Positions 1-9,356 of a stretch of 58,251 bases of DNA are shown here, piece by piece (the first letter of the stretch is position 1; every line of letters begins with the position of its first letter). Source of the DNA: DASUHT01 sp038230835 (GTDB lineage Bacteria; Actinomycetota; Thermoleophilia; Gaiellales; JAICJC01); assembly GCA_038230835.1 (NCBI GenBank), contig JBBRMM010000020.1, positions 1 through 58,251 of the forward strand, given 5' to 3'. The notes under the pieces were generated by a model. That model was not told where the DNA came from. It made no database searches and worked only from the letters and a program-made list of their open reading frames with translations. The translations under genes were made by a program, and so were the position numbers.

Positions 1-244
1 AGTGCGAGTCCTTGACCGTGATCGGCAGCCCCGTCAGCGGTCCCCCCTCCCCACGCGCGAGCACGGCGTCGGCCTGCTCCGCAGCCCATCTGGCCCGGGC
101 GTCGAGCCGGACGCTGAACGGATTCAGCGCAGCCTCGAGCCAGTCACAGCGCTCGAGCACCGCGGTCAGCGCCTCTCCGGCGCTCAGCTCGCGGCGGTGC
201 AGATGATCGGCCAACCCGGCGGCGGAGAGCTCACACACATCCAT
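1..244 (-). CDS. Amidase-signature enzyme, N-terminal part only (runs off left edge)
   Basis: Read leftwards from an ATG at 242-244, 81 codons are visible before the window ends. The N-terminus (CELSAAGLADHLHRRELS) and the stretch GPLTGLPITVKDS at residues 68-80 match the start of amidase-signature hydrolases, the family of GatA and many amide-cleaving enzymes. Lys78 would be the first member of the family's Ser-cisSer-Lys triad; both serines lie outside the window, so the substrate cannot be named. The start is supported by a TACGAT box 8 bases upstream and no Shine-Dalgarno sequence, as for many genes here. A free-standing amidase or a GatA-like subunit are both possible. Confidence 0.72.
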   Translation of the reverse strand, partial: MDVCELSAAGLADHLHRRELSAGEALTAVLERCDWLEAALNPFSVRLDARARWAAEQADAVLARGEGGPLTGLPITVKDSH

Positions 245-252
245 TGGCGGAC

Positions 253-258
253 ATCGTA
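253..258 (-). promoter_or_regulatory. -10 box of the amidase gene (TACGAT), leaderless type
   Basis: TACGAT on the minus strand lies 8 bases before the ATG at 244, so transcription would begin at or next to the start codon. The same hexamer precedes several other genes in this window. Confidence 0.45.
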
Positions 259-325
259 CCGGGTCGTCCGGCAGGCGCCGTGTCCGGCGGGGGCAACACG
301 GCCGCCCGCCGGACTCGACGATGGG

Positions 326-781
326 TCAGCCGAGCAGCTTGCGGGCGCCGTCCAGGCGCTTGCGCAGGTCCTGCACCTCCGCTGCCTGCGACTTCACTGC
401 GCTGGCCAGCGCCTGCACGTTGGCGACAAGCTGCGCGGCGATCACGTCGATGTCACCGCGCGCCGCGACAGCGCTCGGGGCGGCCGACCGCTTGGGGGCT
501 GAGCGTGCCGGCCGGCCGCGGCCGCGGCGCGGAGCCGCCACCACGGCGGCGGACTTCGCCGCGACCGCCTTCGCCTTCCGACCGGCCGTCCGGCGCGGCT
601 TGCGCAGCGATCCGCCGGCGCGCTTGCGCGCCACGCGGTAGTAGTTCGCAGCGACCGTGCCGGCCTGCCGTCCGGACTCCTTCGAGATCTCCGCGAAGGC
701 CTGCGTGCGGTTCATGCCGCCGGCCACGAGTTTCTCGACCTGGTCGAAGATCTGTTCACCGATTACACCTGAGCGTGGCAT
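326..781 (-). CDS. Small HTH / AT-hook / coiled-coil DNA-binding protein (nucleoid-associated type)
   Basis: I do not recognise a named family. The 151-residue protein has three visible parts: a helix-turn-helix-like N-terminus (about residues 22-50, with MNRTQAFAEISKESGR), a Lys/Arg/Ala/Pro-rich linker resembling histone H1 tails (52-105) that contains the AT-hook core GRGRP near residue 87, and a C-terminal heptad-like helix (110-150) that could oligomerise. This suggests a DNA-bridging, nucleoid-associated or regulatory protein. The ATG at 781 is preferred over the GTG two codons upstream because GAGG sits 5 bases before it. It is transcribed divergently from the GNAT gene at 853 across about 70 AT-richer bases. 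Confidence 0.7.
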   Translation of the reverse strand: MPRSGVIGEQIFDQVEKLVAGGMNRTQAFAEISKESGRQAGTVAANYYRVARKRAGGSLRKPRRTAGRKAKAVAAKSAAVVAAPRRGRGRPARSAPKRSAAPSAVAARGDIDVIAAQLVANVQALASAVKSQAAEVQDLRKRLDGARKLLG

Positions 782-839
782 CGACACCTCGTTTCGAGAG
801 TTAAGTGTAGGGAGAGTTATATCGCACTCGACGCTCTCA

Positions 840-845
840 TATACT
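840..845 (+). promoter_or_regulatory. -10 box TATACT for the GNAT gene
   Basis: TATACT is followed by 7 bases and the ATG at 853, with no Shine-Dalgarno sequence, suggesting a leaderless mRNA. No good -35 is visible. The region 782-852 also holds candidate minus-strand boxes (TATAAC, TACACT) for the divergent gene at 781. Confidence 0.45.
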
Positions 846-852
846 CAACCCG

Positions 853-1383
853 ATGCGCGAGATCGTCACGGCCCGATGTGCGATACGCGAACTCACACCC
901 GCTGACGGGCCGGCCGTCGAGCGCCTGCTCGGGCCCGATCGCGAGGAATGGCTGGAGTGGACGGTGCACGGCTACACGCAACTCGCCGATCTGCACCAGC
1001 CGCCGTACGGCGAGCGGGCACTGACCCTTCGAGCCACCGGCGAGGTGATCGGCCTGGTCGGCTTCGTGCCCAGTCTGGGGCCGTTCGGCCAGCTACCCCA
1101 GTGGACACCGCCCGGCGACGGTATGCGTCCAGAGGTCGGCCTGTTCTACAACATCGGTTTGACACATCGTGGACACGGATACGCCACCGAAGCGGCCCGG
1201 GGCCTGATCGAATACGGCTTCCGCCACCTGCACCTGGCCAGGATCGTGGCCACCACCGACTATGACAACAACGCCTCGATCGGCGTCATGCGAAAGGCGG
1301 GCATGCATATCTCACGCAACCCATTGCCGACGCCCGAGTGGTTTCAGGTGGTCGGCCTCATCGAGCGTCCTGTGAGGTGTTGA
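853..1383 (+). CDS. GNAT-family N-acetyltransferase (RimJ/RimL type)
   Basis: A 176-residue acetyl-CoA-dependent acyltransferase. The acetyl-CoA loop is LTHRGHGYATEA (residues 103-114), followed by the family's closing motif N-x-x-S-I-G-V-M-R-K-A-G-M (about 140-151), in which a residue carrying a free amine is usually positioned. This is the RimJ/RimL-like branch, whose members acetylate ribosomal protein N-termini, antibiotics or small amines; the substrate cannot be read from sequence. Single gene, leaderless start, followed at 1428-1449 by a strong hairpin. Confidence 0.85.
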   Translation: MREIVTARCAIRELTPADGPAVERLLGPDREEWLEWTVHGYTQLADLHQPPYGERALTLRATGEVIGLVGFVPSLGPFGQLPQWTPPGDGMRPEVGLFYNIGLTHRGHGYATEAARGLIEYGFRHLHLARIVATTDYDNNASIGVMRKAGMHISRNPLPTPEWFQVVGLIERPVRC

Positions 1384-1427
1384 ACGGGCGCGATCGCGAT
1401 CCCCACCCCACAACTTCGCCGGCGAGC

Positions 1428-1449
1428 GCGACGCGCGACTGCGCGTCGC
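1428..1449 (+). terminator. Hairpin downstream of the GNAT gene
   Basis: GCGACGCGC (1428-1436) pairs perfectly with GCGCGTCGC (1441-1449) across a GACT loop, 45 bases after the stop codon. There is no T-run, which is usual for actinobacterial hairpin terminators. The rest of 1384-1528 shows no gene. Confidence 0.4.
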
Positions 1450-1528
1450 CGACGCCGATCAGGTCAGGACTCAACCGGCCGCAGGTGCGCACGGCGTGAT
1501 CCTCGGGAAGTTCGGGGCGCCTGTGACG

Positions 1529-1703
1529 ACTCAGAGCGCCTAACAAAATGCCTCGCGGCGTCTGGCGGTGTCTCGCTGGCGCAGGTTGGCCACAGCGCGG
1601 CTTGCCCAGATCAGCTGCGCATATGGGCTGCGCCGCGCCGTGTCCCCCTGCTGGCGATCCACTCGCCAGCCATCCACGATTCATTCTGTTAGGCGCTCTC
1701 AGT
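1529..1703. mobile_element. MITE-like element, about 175 bp with terminal inverted repeats
   Basis: The ends carry near-perfect inverted repeats: AGAGCGCCTAACA then AAATG on the left (from about 1533) and the complementary CATT-C-TGTTAGGCGCTCT on the right (from 1682), one mismatch in the core. A 5-base direct repeat, CTCAG, flanks an AGCGCC...GGCGCT unit and would be the target duplication. The interior has no open reading frame of note, so it would be non-autonomous and depend on a transposase elsewhere. I cannot assign it to an IS family. Its right end lies 5 bases before the -35 box of the leucine operon promoter. Confidence 0.6.
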
Positions 1704-1708
1704 CGCGT

Positions 1709-1737
1709 TTGACTCGGACGCGCCGGCGCCCTACCAT
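1709..1737 (+). promoter_or_regulatory. Promoter of the leu/ilv operon (TTGACT - 17 - TACCAT)
   Basis: A -35 box TTGACT (1709-1714), a 17-base spacer and a -10 box TACCAT (1732-1737) form the best sigma-A-type promoter in the window. Initiation is expected at about 1744-1747, so the leader peptide ATG at 1747 would sit at, or within three bases of, the 5' end of the mRNA. Confidence 0.65.
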
Positions 1738-1746
1738 GCGTCCATC

Positions 1747-1860
1747 ATGCCGAGCAGCGCCGCCATCCAGGAGATCGAAGCCCGCTCATCTCTGAGCGGG
1801 CGTCCTGTCGGGCGCGACCTGCTGCACCTCCTCCTCGGCAACCTCCTCCTCGCCCGTTAG
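1747..1860 (+). CDS. leuL: Leucine-rich leader peptide of the leu operon
   Basis: A 37-codon reading frame runs from ATG 1747 to TAG 1858-1860, just after the promoter. Its end reads DLLHLLLGNLLLAR: 8 of the last 13 residues are leucine, encoded by CTG CTG, then CTC CTC CTC, then CTC CTC CTC. Leader peptides with runs of the regulatory amino acid are the standard sensor of leucine attenuation, and short Leu-rich leaders ahead of leuA are known in actinobacteria. A 9-bp hairpin (1780-1801) lies inside the frame before the Leu run. There is no Shine-Dalgarno site; translation would be leaderless. The use of CTC rather than CTG in the runs matters because these codons complement the leuA ribosome-binding site (see 1829-1952). 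Confidence 0.75.
   Translation: MPSSAAIQEIEARSSLSGRPVGRDLLHLLLGNLLLAR
1780..1801 (+). promoter_or_regulatory. Hairpin inside the leader peptide frame
   Basis: GCCCGCTCA (1780-1788) and TGAGCGGGC (1793-1801) pair perfectly around a 4-base loop. It lies upstream of the leucine codons, where a pause hairpin would be expected in an attenuator. Confidence 0.4.
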
Positions 1861-1952
1861 GGCGACGTACTTGACCCACGCGCCGCCCGCCGGCGCATAC
1901 GCTTCCAAGTACCGACGGGAGAGCTGCGCCCCGGCTCCCGCACCGAGGAGGA
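1829..1952 (+). promoter_or_regulatory. Candidate leucine attenuator: Leu codons pair with the leuA Shine-Dalgarno region
   Basis: TCCTCCTCGG in the first CTC run (1829-1838) is the exact complement of CCGAGGAGGA (1943-1952), the leuA ribosome-binding region; the second run (TCCTCCTCG, 1844-1852) complements 9 of the same bases. Between them, GTACTTG (1867-1873) pairs with CAAGTAC (1906-1912) around an inner GCGCCG/CGGCGC stem, and CGGGAG (1916-1921) can pair with CTCCCG (1935-1940). No hairpin followed by a T-run is present, so translational control fits better than classical termination. Inferred logic: a ribosome stalled on Leu codons frees the leuA site; a completed leader lets the codons mask it. 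Confidence 0.5.
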
Positions 1953-1960
1953 CTTTTCGT

Positions 1961-3502
1961 ATGCCACAGACGACGGACACCGTCCGCATCTTCGACACCA
2001 CCCTGCGCGACGGCGAGCAATCGCCCGGGATCGCGCTGAACGCCCACGAGAAGATCGAGATTGCCCGCCAACTCGACCGGCTGGGAGTCGACATCATCGA
2101 GGCCGGCTTTGCCATCTCGTCGCCCGGGGAGCTGGAAGGGATCCGGGCCGTCAGCAAGGCGGTCGACTGCATCGTCGCATCACTCGCGCGCACCAGCGAT
2201 GAGGACATCGACGCCGCAATCGGGTCGCTGGCCGACGCTCGCAACCCACGCATCCACACCTTCATCGCCACCAGCGACATCCATATGGAGCACAAGCTGC
2301 GGATGAACCGGGCACAGGTGATCGAGGCCGCCGACCGGGCTGTGCGCCGCGCCAAGCGCTTCTGCACCGATGTGGAGTTCAGCTGTGAGGACGCCACCCG
2401 CACCGACATCGACTTCATGGCCGAGGTCGTGCGCACCGCGATCGCCGCGGGCGCCACCACCATCAACATCCCCGACACGGTCGGGTACACGGTGCCCGAG
2501 GAGTACATCGAGATCCTGACCGGCCTGCGTGAGCGCGTGCCGGAACTGGAGGGCGTGATCCTCTCGGTGCACTGCCACGACGACCTGGGTCTCGCGGTGG
2601 CCAACTCGATCGCCGGCGTGAGCGCCGGCGCGCGCCAGGTGGAGTGCACGGTCAACGGCATCGGCGAACGTGCCGGCAACGCCTCGATGGAGGAGATCGT
2701 GATGCTCCTGGCCACCCGCCGGCCGCGCTTCGGTCTGGCAACGAACGTGAACACCCGAGAGATCGTGCGCAGCTCCCGTCTGGTCAGCCGGCTGACCGGC
2801 TACGTCGTTCAGCCCAACAAGGCGATCGTGGGCCGAAATGCGTTCGCCCACGAGGCGGGCATCCACCAGCACGGGGTGCTCGCGCACCGCCGCACGTACG
2901 AGATCATGGACGCCGAGTCGGTCGGCCTGCACGGCTCGGACATCGTGCTGGGCAAGCACTCCGGCCGCCACGCGCTGCGACAGGCCTTCGCCGACCTCGG
3001 CTTCACGATCGAGGGCGACGACCTCAAGCGCGCCTTTGCCCACTTCAAGGAGCTGGCCGACCGCAAGGGCAAGATCACCTCGCTCGACCTGGAGGCGATC
3101 GCTTCCGACTCGCTCCGCGAGCGCGAGGAGGCGTTCCGGCTGACCGGTCTGGCCATCTCGACCCGCACCGGACAGCCGGCGACGGCCGAGGTGACGGTCA
3201 CCGACGCCGACGGCGAGCGCACCGCCCAGGCGACCGGCGACGGCCCGGTGGACGCCGCCTTCGCGGCGATCAACGCCCTGCTCGACGTCCCGGTGACGCT
3301 GGTCGAGTACTCGATCGGCGCGGTCACCGGCGGTGCCGACGCGCTCGGCGAGGTGCGCATCATCGTCGAGTCGGGCGGCCGCACCTTCACCAGCCAGGCG
3401 GTGTCCACCGACGTCACCGAAGCATCCGCCGAGGCATATCTGCGAGCCTGTGCACATGCAAAGTCCGCCATCGAGCCCACACAGGACCTGATCGGAGTCT
3501 GA
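1961..3502 (+). CDS. leuA: 2-isopropylmalate synthase
   Basis: Condenses acetyl-CoA with 2-oxoisovalerate to 2-isopropylmalate, the committed step of leucine synthesis, in the cytosol. The 513-residue product has the usual type-1 length: DTTLRDGEQSPG at residues 12-23 with the metal-binding Asp, VHCHDDLG near residue 203 with the HxH metal ligands, GIGERAGNAS near 231, and a C-terminal leucine-binding regulatory domain (about 395-505). The ATG at 1961 is chosen because GAGGAGGA lies 8 bases upstream and the TIRIFDTTLRDG-type N-terminus starts here; the reading frame extends upstream without homology. First structural gene of leuA-leuB-ilvB-ilvN-ilvC, behind the leader at 1747. Confidence 0.97.
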   Translation: MPQTTDTVRIFDTTLRDGEQSPGIALNAHEKIEIARQLDRLGVDIIEAGFAISSPGELEGIRAVSKAVDCIVASLARTSDEDIDAAIGSLADARNPRIHTFIATSDIHMEHKLRMNRAQVIEAADRAVRRAKRFCTDVEFSCEDATRTDIDFMAEVVRTAIAAGATTINIPDTVGYTVPEEYIEILTGLRERVPELEGVILSVHCHDDLGLAVANSIAGVSAGARQVECTVNGIGERAGNASMEEIVMLLATRRPRFGLATNVNTREIVRSSRLVSRLTGYVVQPNKAIVGRNAFAHEAGIHQHGVLAHRRTYEIMDAESVGLHGSDIVLGKHSGRHALRQAFADLGFTIEGDDLKRAFAHFKELADRKGKITSLDLEAIASDSLREREEAFRLTGLAISTRTGQPATAEVTVTDADGERTAQATGDGPVDAAFAAINALLDVPVTLVEYSIGAVTGGADALGEVRIIVESGGRTFTSQAVSTDVTEASAEAYLRACAHAKSAIEPTQDLIGV

Positions 3503-3503
3503 T

Positions 3504-4584
3504 GTGAGTCCCACCACCCGTCCCATCCCCATCGTCGCCTGCCTCGCCGGCGACGGCATCGGCCCCGAGGTGATGGCCGAGGCCGGGCGCGTCATCGACG
3601 CCGCGTGCAAGCTGTTCGGGATGCAGATCCGCCAGGTGCACCTGCCGTTCGGCGGCGACGCGATCGACAAGCACCAGGACCCGTTCCCGGCTCACGTCCG
3701 GGCGGCCGTCAAGGCGTCCGACGCGGTGCTTCTGGGGGCGGTCGGAGGGCCACGCTGGGACAGCAGCCCACGACGCCCCGAGGAGGGTCTGCTCGGTCTC
3801 CGCAAGGAGCTTGACGCGTTCGCCAATCTGCGCCCTGTGCGGCACGCCGACATCGACCTGATCGTCGTCCGTGAGCTGACGGGCGGCCTCTACTTCGGCC
3901 AGAAGGTGGAGGGAAACGAGACCGCTTCCGACCTGTGCACGTACACCCGCGAGCAGGTCGAGCGGGTCGCCCGATGGGCGTTTCGGCTGGCCCGCCGCCG
4001 CAGCGGGCGGGTGGTCAGCGTGGACAAGGCCAACGTGCTCGCCACCTCGCGCCTGTGGCGGCACACGGTGACCGCTCTCGCCGCCGCGGAGTATTCCGAG
4101 ATCAAGCTCACCCACGAGCTGGTGGACTCGTTCGCGATGAACCTGGCCACCAGGCCCGGCGCCTACGACGTGATCCTGACCGAGAACCTGTTCGGTGACA
4201 TCCTCAGCGACCTGGCGGCCGCTGTCGGCGGCGGTCTTGGGTTGGCGCCGTCGGCCTCGCTGAGCGCCGAGCCGCCGGGCATCTTCGAACCGGTGCACGG
4301 GTCGGCCCCGGACATCGCCGGTCAGGGCGAGGCGAACCCGATCGCCATGCTGCGGTCGGTCGGCATGATGTTCACCTACGGGCTCGGCCGGCGCGACATC
4401 GGCCGCGCGATCACCGCCGCGGTGGACTCGGTGCTGGCGGCCGGCATCTCCACCGCCGACCAGATCTCCGGCGGCCGCGCCTACGCCACCTGGGAGGTGG
4501 GCCAGGCCGTGTGCGATGCGTTGTCCCACCACGCCAGCGGCGGAGCGGAGTTCGCCGACCACCCTTACGCTGAGAGCATCGCCC

Positions 4585-4592
<8 letters not shown>
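3504..4592 (+). CDS. leuB: 3-isopropylmalate dehydrogenase
   Basis: NAD-dependent oxidative decarboxylation of 3-isopropylmalate to 2-oxoisocaproate. The 362-residue protein shows GDGIGPEV near the N-terminus, DKANVLATSRLWR near 174, ENLFGDILSD near 228 and the NAD-binding stretch HGSAPDIAGQGEANP near 266, all typical of LeuB. The start is GTG at 3504, immediately after the leuA stop, with GGAG 6 bases before it. Its last 8 bases overlap the start of ilvB, indicating translational coupling. Confidence 0.95.
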
Positions 4593-6332
<1,740 letters not shown>

Positions 6333-6333
<1 letters not shown>

Positions 6334-6845
6334 TGTCGCTGCACACGCTGAGCGTGCTGGTTCACAACAAGCCGGGCGTGCTGACCCGCTGCTCCGGTCT
6401 GTTCGCCCGCCGCGGGTTCAACATCGACTCGCTGGCCGTCGGCCCCACCGAGGACCCGACGCGCAGCCGGATCACGATCCGGGTGGACTGCTCTCAGCAG
6501 TCGGTCGAGCAGGTCATCAAGCAGCTCTACAAGCTGATCGACGTGCTCAAGGTGCACGAGCTGGGAAGCGCCGCCGTGCAGCTCGAGCTGACCATGATCA
6601 AGGTCGACTCCTCGCCCGAGCGGCGACCCGAGATCATCAGCCTGGCCGAGGTGTTCGACGCCAGGGTCGTGGATGTCGGCCCGGCGGCGATCACGTTCTC
6701 CTGTGTCGGCGAACCGGACCGGCTGCAGGCACTCGAGGAGCTGCTCTCGCCGTACGGCATCAGGGAGCTGGTAAGGACCGGCAGGATCGCGCTCGATCGG
6801 GACGGCGAGCTCGGTAAACGACCACGAATGAAGGTAGTCGCATGA
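6333..6845 (+). CDS. ilvN: Acetolactate synthase, small regulatory subunit
   Basis: A 170-residue regulatory partner of IlvB. The N-terminal ACT domain (residues 1-75) begins LHTLSVLVHNKPGVLTRCSGLFARRGFNIDS in pieces typical of IlvN/IlvH, where valine binds at the ACT dimer interface; the C-terminal ferredoxin-like half follows (about 80-160). The start ATG shares one base with the ilvB stop (TGATG), and the stop overlaps ilvC by 4 bases (ATGA), so the three genes are translationally coupled. Confidence 0.95.
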
Positions 6846-7861
6846 GTGCAACCATCTATTACGAATCCGACTGCGACCCGTCGCTTCTGTCCAGCAAGAC
6901 GATCGCGGTGATCGGCTACGGCAGCCAGGGCCACGCCCACGCGCTGAACAACCACGACTCGGGAAACACGGTCGTGGTGGGCGCACGGCCCGACTCGCGG
7001 GCCTGGAAGGCGGCCACCGCCGACGGGCTGACGGTGACCACGGTGACCGAGGCCACCGCCCAGGCCGACATCGTGATGGTGCTGGTGCCCGACCACATCC
7101 AGGCCGCCCTGTACCACGAGCAGATCGAGCCCAACCTGCACCAGGGCTCGATGCTGATGTTCGCCCACGGATTCAACATCCGCTTCGGCGGCATCAAGCC
7201 GTCCACCGACATCGACGTGGCCATGATCGCGCCCAAGGGCCCCGGGCACCTGGTGCGCCGCCAGTACGTCGACGGGATCGGCGTGCCCGGCCTGATCGCC
7301 GTGCACCAGGACTCGAGCGGCAACGCCCGCAGCCTCGCACTGGCCTACGGGCACGCCATCGGCTGCGCCCGCGGTGGGCTGATCGAGACCACCTTCACCG
7401 AGGAGACCGAGACCGATCTGTTCGGTGAGCAGGCGGTGCTCTGTGGGGGCACCACGCGCCTCGTGCAGATGGGATTCGAGACGCTGGTCGAGGCCGGCTA
7501 TCAGCCCGAGATCGCCTACTTCGAGTGCCTGCACGAGCTGAAGCTGATCGTCGACCTGATGTGGGAAGGCGGTCTCGGCGGCATGCGCTACTCGATCTCC
7601 GACACCGCCGAGTATGGCGACCTGACCCGCGGCCCCCGGGTGATCGACGAGCACGTGCGCGAGAACATGCGGGCGCTGCTGAAGGACATCCAGGAGGGCC
7701 GGTTCGCGGCCGAGATGATGGCCGAGGAGGAGTCCGGACGCCCGAACTTCGAACGGCTACGGCACGAGGCCGCCGGCAGCCAGATCGAGGTCGTCGGTGC
7801 CAAGCTGCGCTCGATGATGCCGTGGATCGGCCGCAGCGCCAAGGAGAAGGCCGAGGCCTGA
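6842..7861 (+). CDS. ilvC: Ketol-acid reductoisomerase, class I
   Basis: Isomerises and reduces acetolactate or acetohydroxybutyrate to the dihydroxy acids of valine and isoleucine synthesis. The 339-residue length is that of class I enzymes. The nucleotide loop GYGSQGHAHA spans residues 25-34; catalytic acids lie in the C-terminal knot (EVESLHELKLIVDL-like region, here CLHELKLIVDLMWEGG). The loop that reads the cofactor 2'-phosphate is GARPDSRAW (47-55): Asp51 replaces the common Gly and Ala54 replaces the second Ser, so NADH use is possible. Last gene of the operon; GGGCGGCCGCCC lies just after the stop. Confidence 0.95.
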   Translation: MSATIYYESDCDPSLLSSKTIAVIGYGSQGHAHALNNHDSGNTVVVGARPDSRAWKAATADGLTVTTVTEATAQADIVMVLVPDHIQAALYHEQIEPNLHQGSMLMFAHGFNIRFGGIKPSTDIDVAMIAPKGPGHLVRRQYVDGIGVPGLIAVHQDSSGNARSLALAYGHAIGCARGGLIETTFTEETETDLFGEQAVLCGGTTRLVQMGFETLVEAGYQPEIAYFECLHELKLIVDLMWEGGLGGMRYSISDTAEYGDLTRGPRVIDEHVRENMRALLKDIQEGRFAAEMMAEEESGRPNFERLRHEAAGSQIEVVGAKLRSMMPWIGRSAKEKAEA

Positions 7862-7895
7862 CCGCGGGCGGCCGCCCCACACCGCGCGCCGCGTG

Positions 7896-7901
7896 TAGAT
7901 T
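7896..7901 (+). promoter_or_regulatory. -10 box TAGATT for the RNB ribonuclease
   Basis: TAGATT lies 8 bases before the ATG at 7910 with no Shine-Dalgarno sequence; leaderless transcript inferred. Confidence 0.35.
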
Positions 7902-7909
7902 GCGGCGCC

Positions 7910-9325
7910 ATGGCCCGCCGCATCCTCCGAGTCCGGCCCCCGTCGACGCCGGCACTGGACGCTGATTTCGCCCGGATCCGCGAAGAGTTCGACGTGCTGC
8001 CCGGATTCCCCGACGATGTCGAGGAGACGGCCGCGGCCGCAGCCACCCGGCCGCCGACGCTCGACGGCCGGGTGGACATGCGCGACCTCGAGTTCTTCAC
8101 CGTCGATCCGCCCGGCAGCATGGACCTCGACCAGGCGATGGTGTTGGATCGCAGTGCCGATGGCTACCGCGTCGTGTACGCCATCGCCGACGTCGGGGCG
8201 TTCGTCGATCGCGGCGGCGTGGTCGAGGCCGAGGCGTTCCGCCGCGGCGTCACCGTCTACTGCCCTGATCTCCGTGCTCCGCTCTATCCCACCAGCCTTT
8301 CCGAGGGCGCCGCCAGCCTGTTGCCGGACCAGGATCGGCCGGCGATCGTGTTCACGATCGAGTTGGATGGGACCGGCCTGCAGACGTCGGCGAAGGTCGA
8401 TCGGGCGCTCGTGCGCAGCCGGCGCAAGCTCGACTACGCCGGACTGCAGGACGCCGGGGCGGGACTGCTGCAGACGATCGGGGAACTGCGCCGCAGGGCC
8501 GCGGTCGCCCGCCATGTGGTCGAGCTGAACAGTCCCAACCAGACCATCGTGGCCGACCCGTCACGAGCCTGCGGGTACCGGCTCGAGCTCGAACGGCGAC
8601 TGCCGGTGGAGGACTGGAACGCACAGATCTCGCTGCTGACCGGCATGGCCGCCGCGTCGATCATGCTCGAGCAGCGGGTCGGTCTGCTGCGCACGATGGC
8701 GGGCGTGGATGAGTACCGGCTGGCGGCGCTGCGCCGCACCGCGCTTGCGCTGGGCGTGGCCTGGCCTGACGATGTCGCCTACGACGAGTTCGTGCGCGGC
8801 CTCGATCCGGCCGATCCGCACCAGGCGGTGCTGCTGGTGGAGGCGCACGGAGTGATGGGCCGGGCCGGGTACACGGCGTTTGCGGGCGCTCCGCCCGAGC
8901 AGCCCGAGCACGCCGCGCTGGCGGCACCGTACGCCCACACCACCGCGCCCATGCGGCGGCTGTGCGACCGCTACGTCCTGGAGCTCCTGGCCGAGCTGTG
9001 CGCGGGCGGCCGCCCGGCCGCTGCCGAGGTGACCACGCTCGAACGCCTGCCACAGGCGATGACCGACGCCGAGACGCGGGCCGGCCAGCTCGAGCGTGCG
9101 CTGGTGGACGACGTCGAGGTGCGCCTGCTCGAGCACAGCGAGGGCAGCGTGTTCGACGCCGCGGTGGTGGAGATCGACGCCCGCGGCGCCAAGCTGCAGA
9201 TGGCCGATCCGCCGATCCGGGCGCGGCTGCACAGCGACCCCCTGCCGGCGCTCGGCTCGTCCATCCGGGTGCGGTTGGTGCGGGCCGATCCCGCGTCGCG
9301 CTCGCTGCAATTCGCATTGGCGTAA
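7910..9325 (+). CDS. RNB-domain exoribonuclease (RNase II/R family, short actinobacterial form)
   Basis: A 471-residue protein whose RNB domain starts near residue 55. The metal-binding signature is TVDPPGSMDLDQA (64-76): Asp66, Asp72 and Asp74 align with RNase II Asp201, 207 and 209, while the fourth position is Gln75 instead of Asp. The late-domain motif YAHTTAPMRRLCDRYV (about 345-360) matches the conserved RNA-contact region. There are no obvious cold-shock or S1 domains, so it is shorter than RNase R. Expected role: 3'-5' degradation of RNA in the cytosol. Leaderless start 48 bases after ilvC; probably a separate unit. Confidence 0.85.
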   Translation: MARRILRVRPPSTPALDADFARIREEFDVLPGFPDDVEETAAAAATRPPTLDGRVDMRDLEFFTVDPPGSMDLDQAMVLDRSADGYRVVYAIADVGAFVDRGGVVEAEAFRRGVTVYCPDLRAPLYPTSLSEGAASLLPDQDRPAIVFTIELDGTGLQTSAKVDRALVRSRRKLDYAGLQDAGAGLLQTIGELRRRAAVARHVVELNSPNQTIVADPSRACGYRLELERRLPVEDWNAQISLLTGMAAASIMLEQRVGLLRTMAGVDEYRLAALRRTALALGVAWPDDVAYDEFVRGLDPADPHQAVLLVEAHGVMGRAGYTAFAGAPPEQPEHAALAAPYAHTTAPMRRLCDRYVLELLAELCAGGRPAAAEVTTLERLPQAMTDAETRAGQLERALVDDVEVRLLEHSEGSVFDAAVVEIDARGAKLQMADPPIRARLHSDPLPALGSSIRVRLVRADPASRSLQFALA

Positions 9326-9356
9326 TCACGGCAGAAGCTTGTGGCATGCCGTACTT

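Noticed and set aside
1871..1960. Upstream extension of leuA (30 codons)
   Set aside because: No family homology, it covers the leader-downstream hairpins, and a strong Shine-Dalgarno fits ATG 1961.
7910..9325. Inactive RNB enzyme because of Gln in place of the fourth active-site Asp
   Set aside because: DLDQA is, to my knowledge, a frequent variant in actinobacterial RNB proteins; three metal-binding Asp remain, so loss of activity cannot be claimed.
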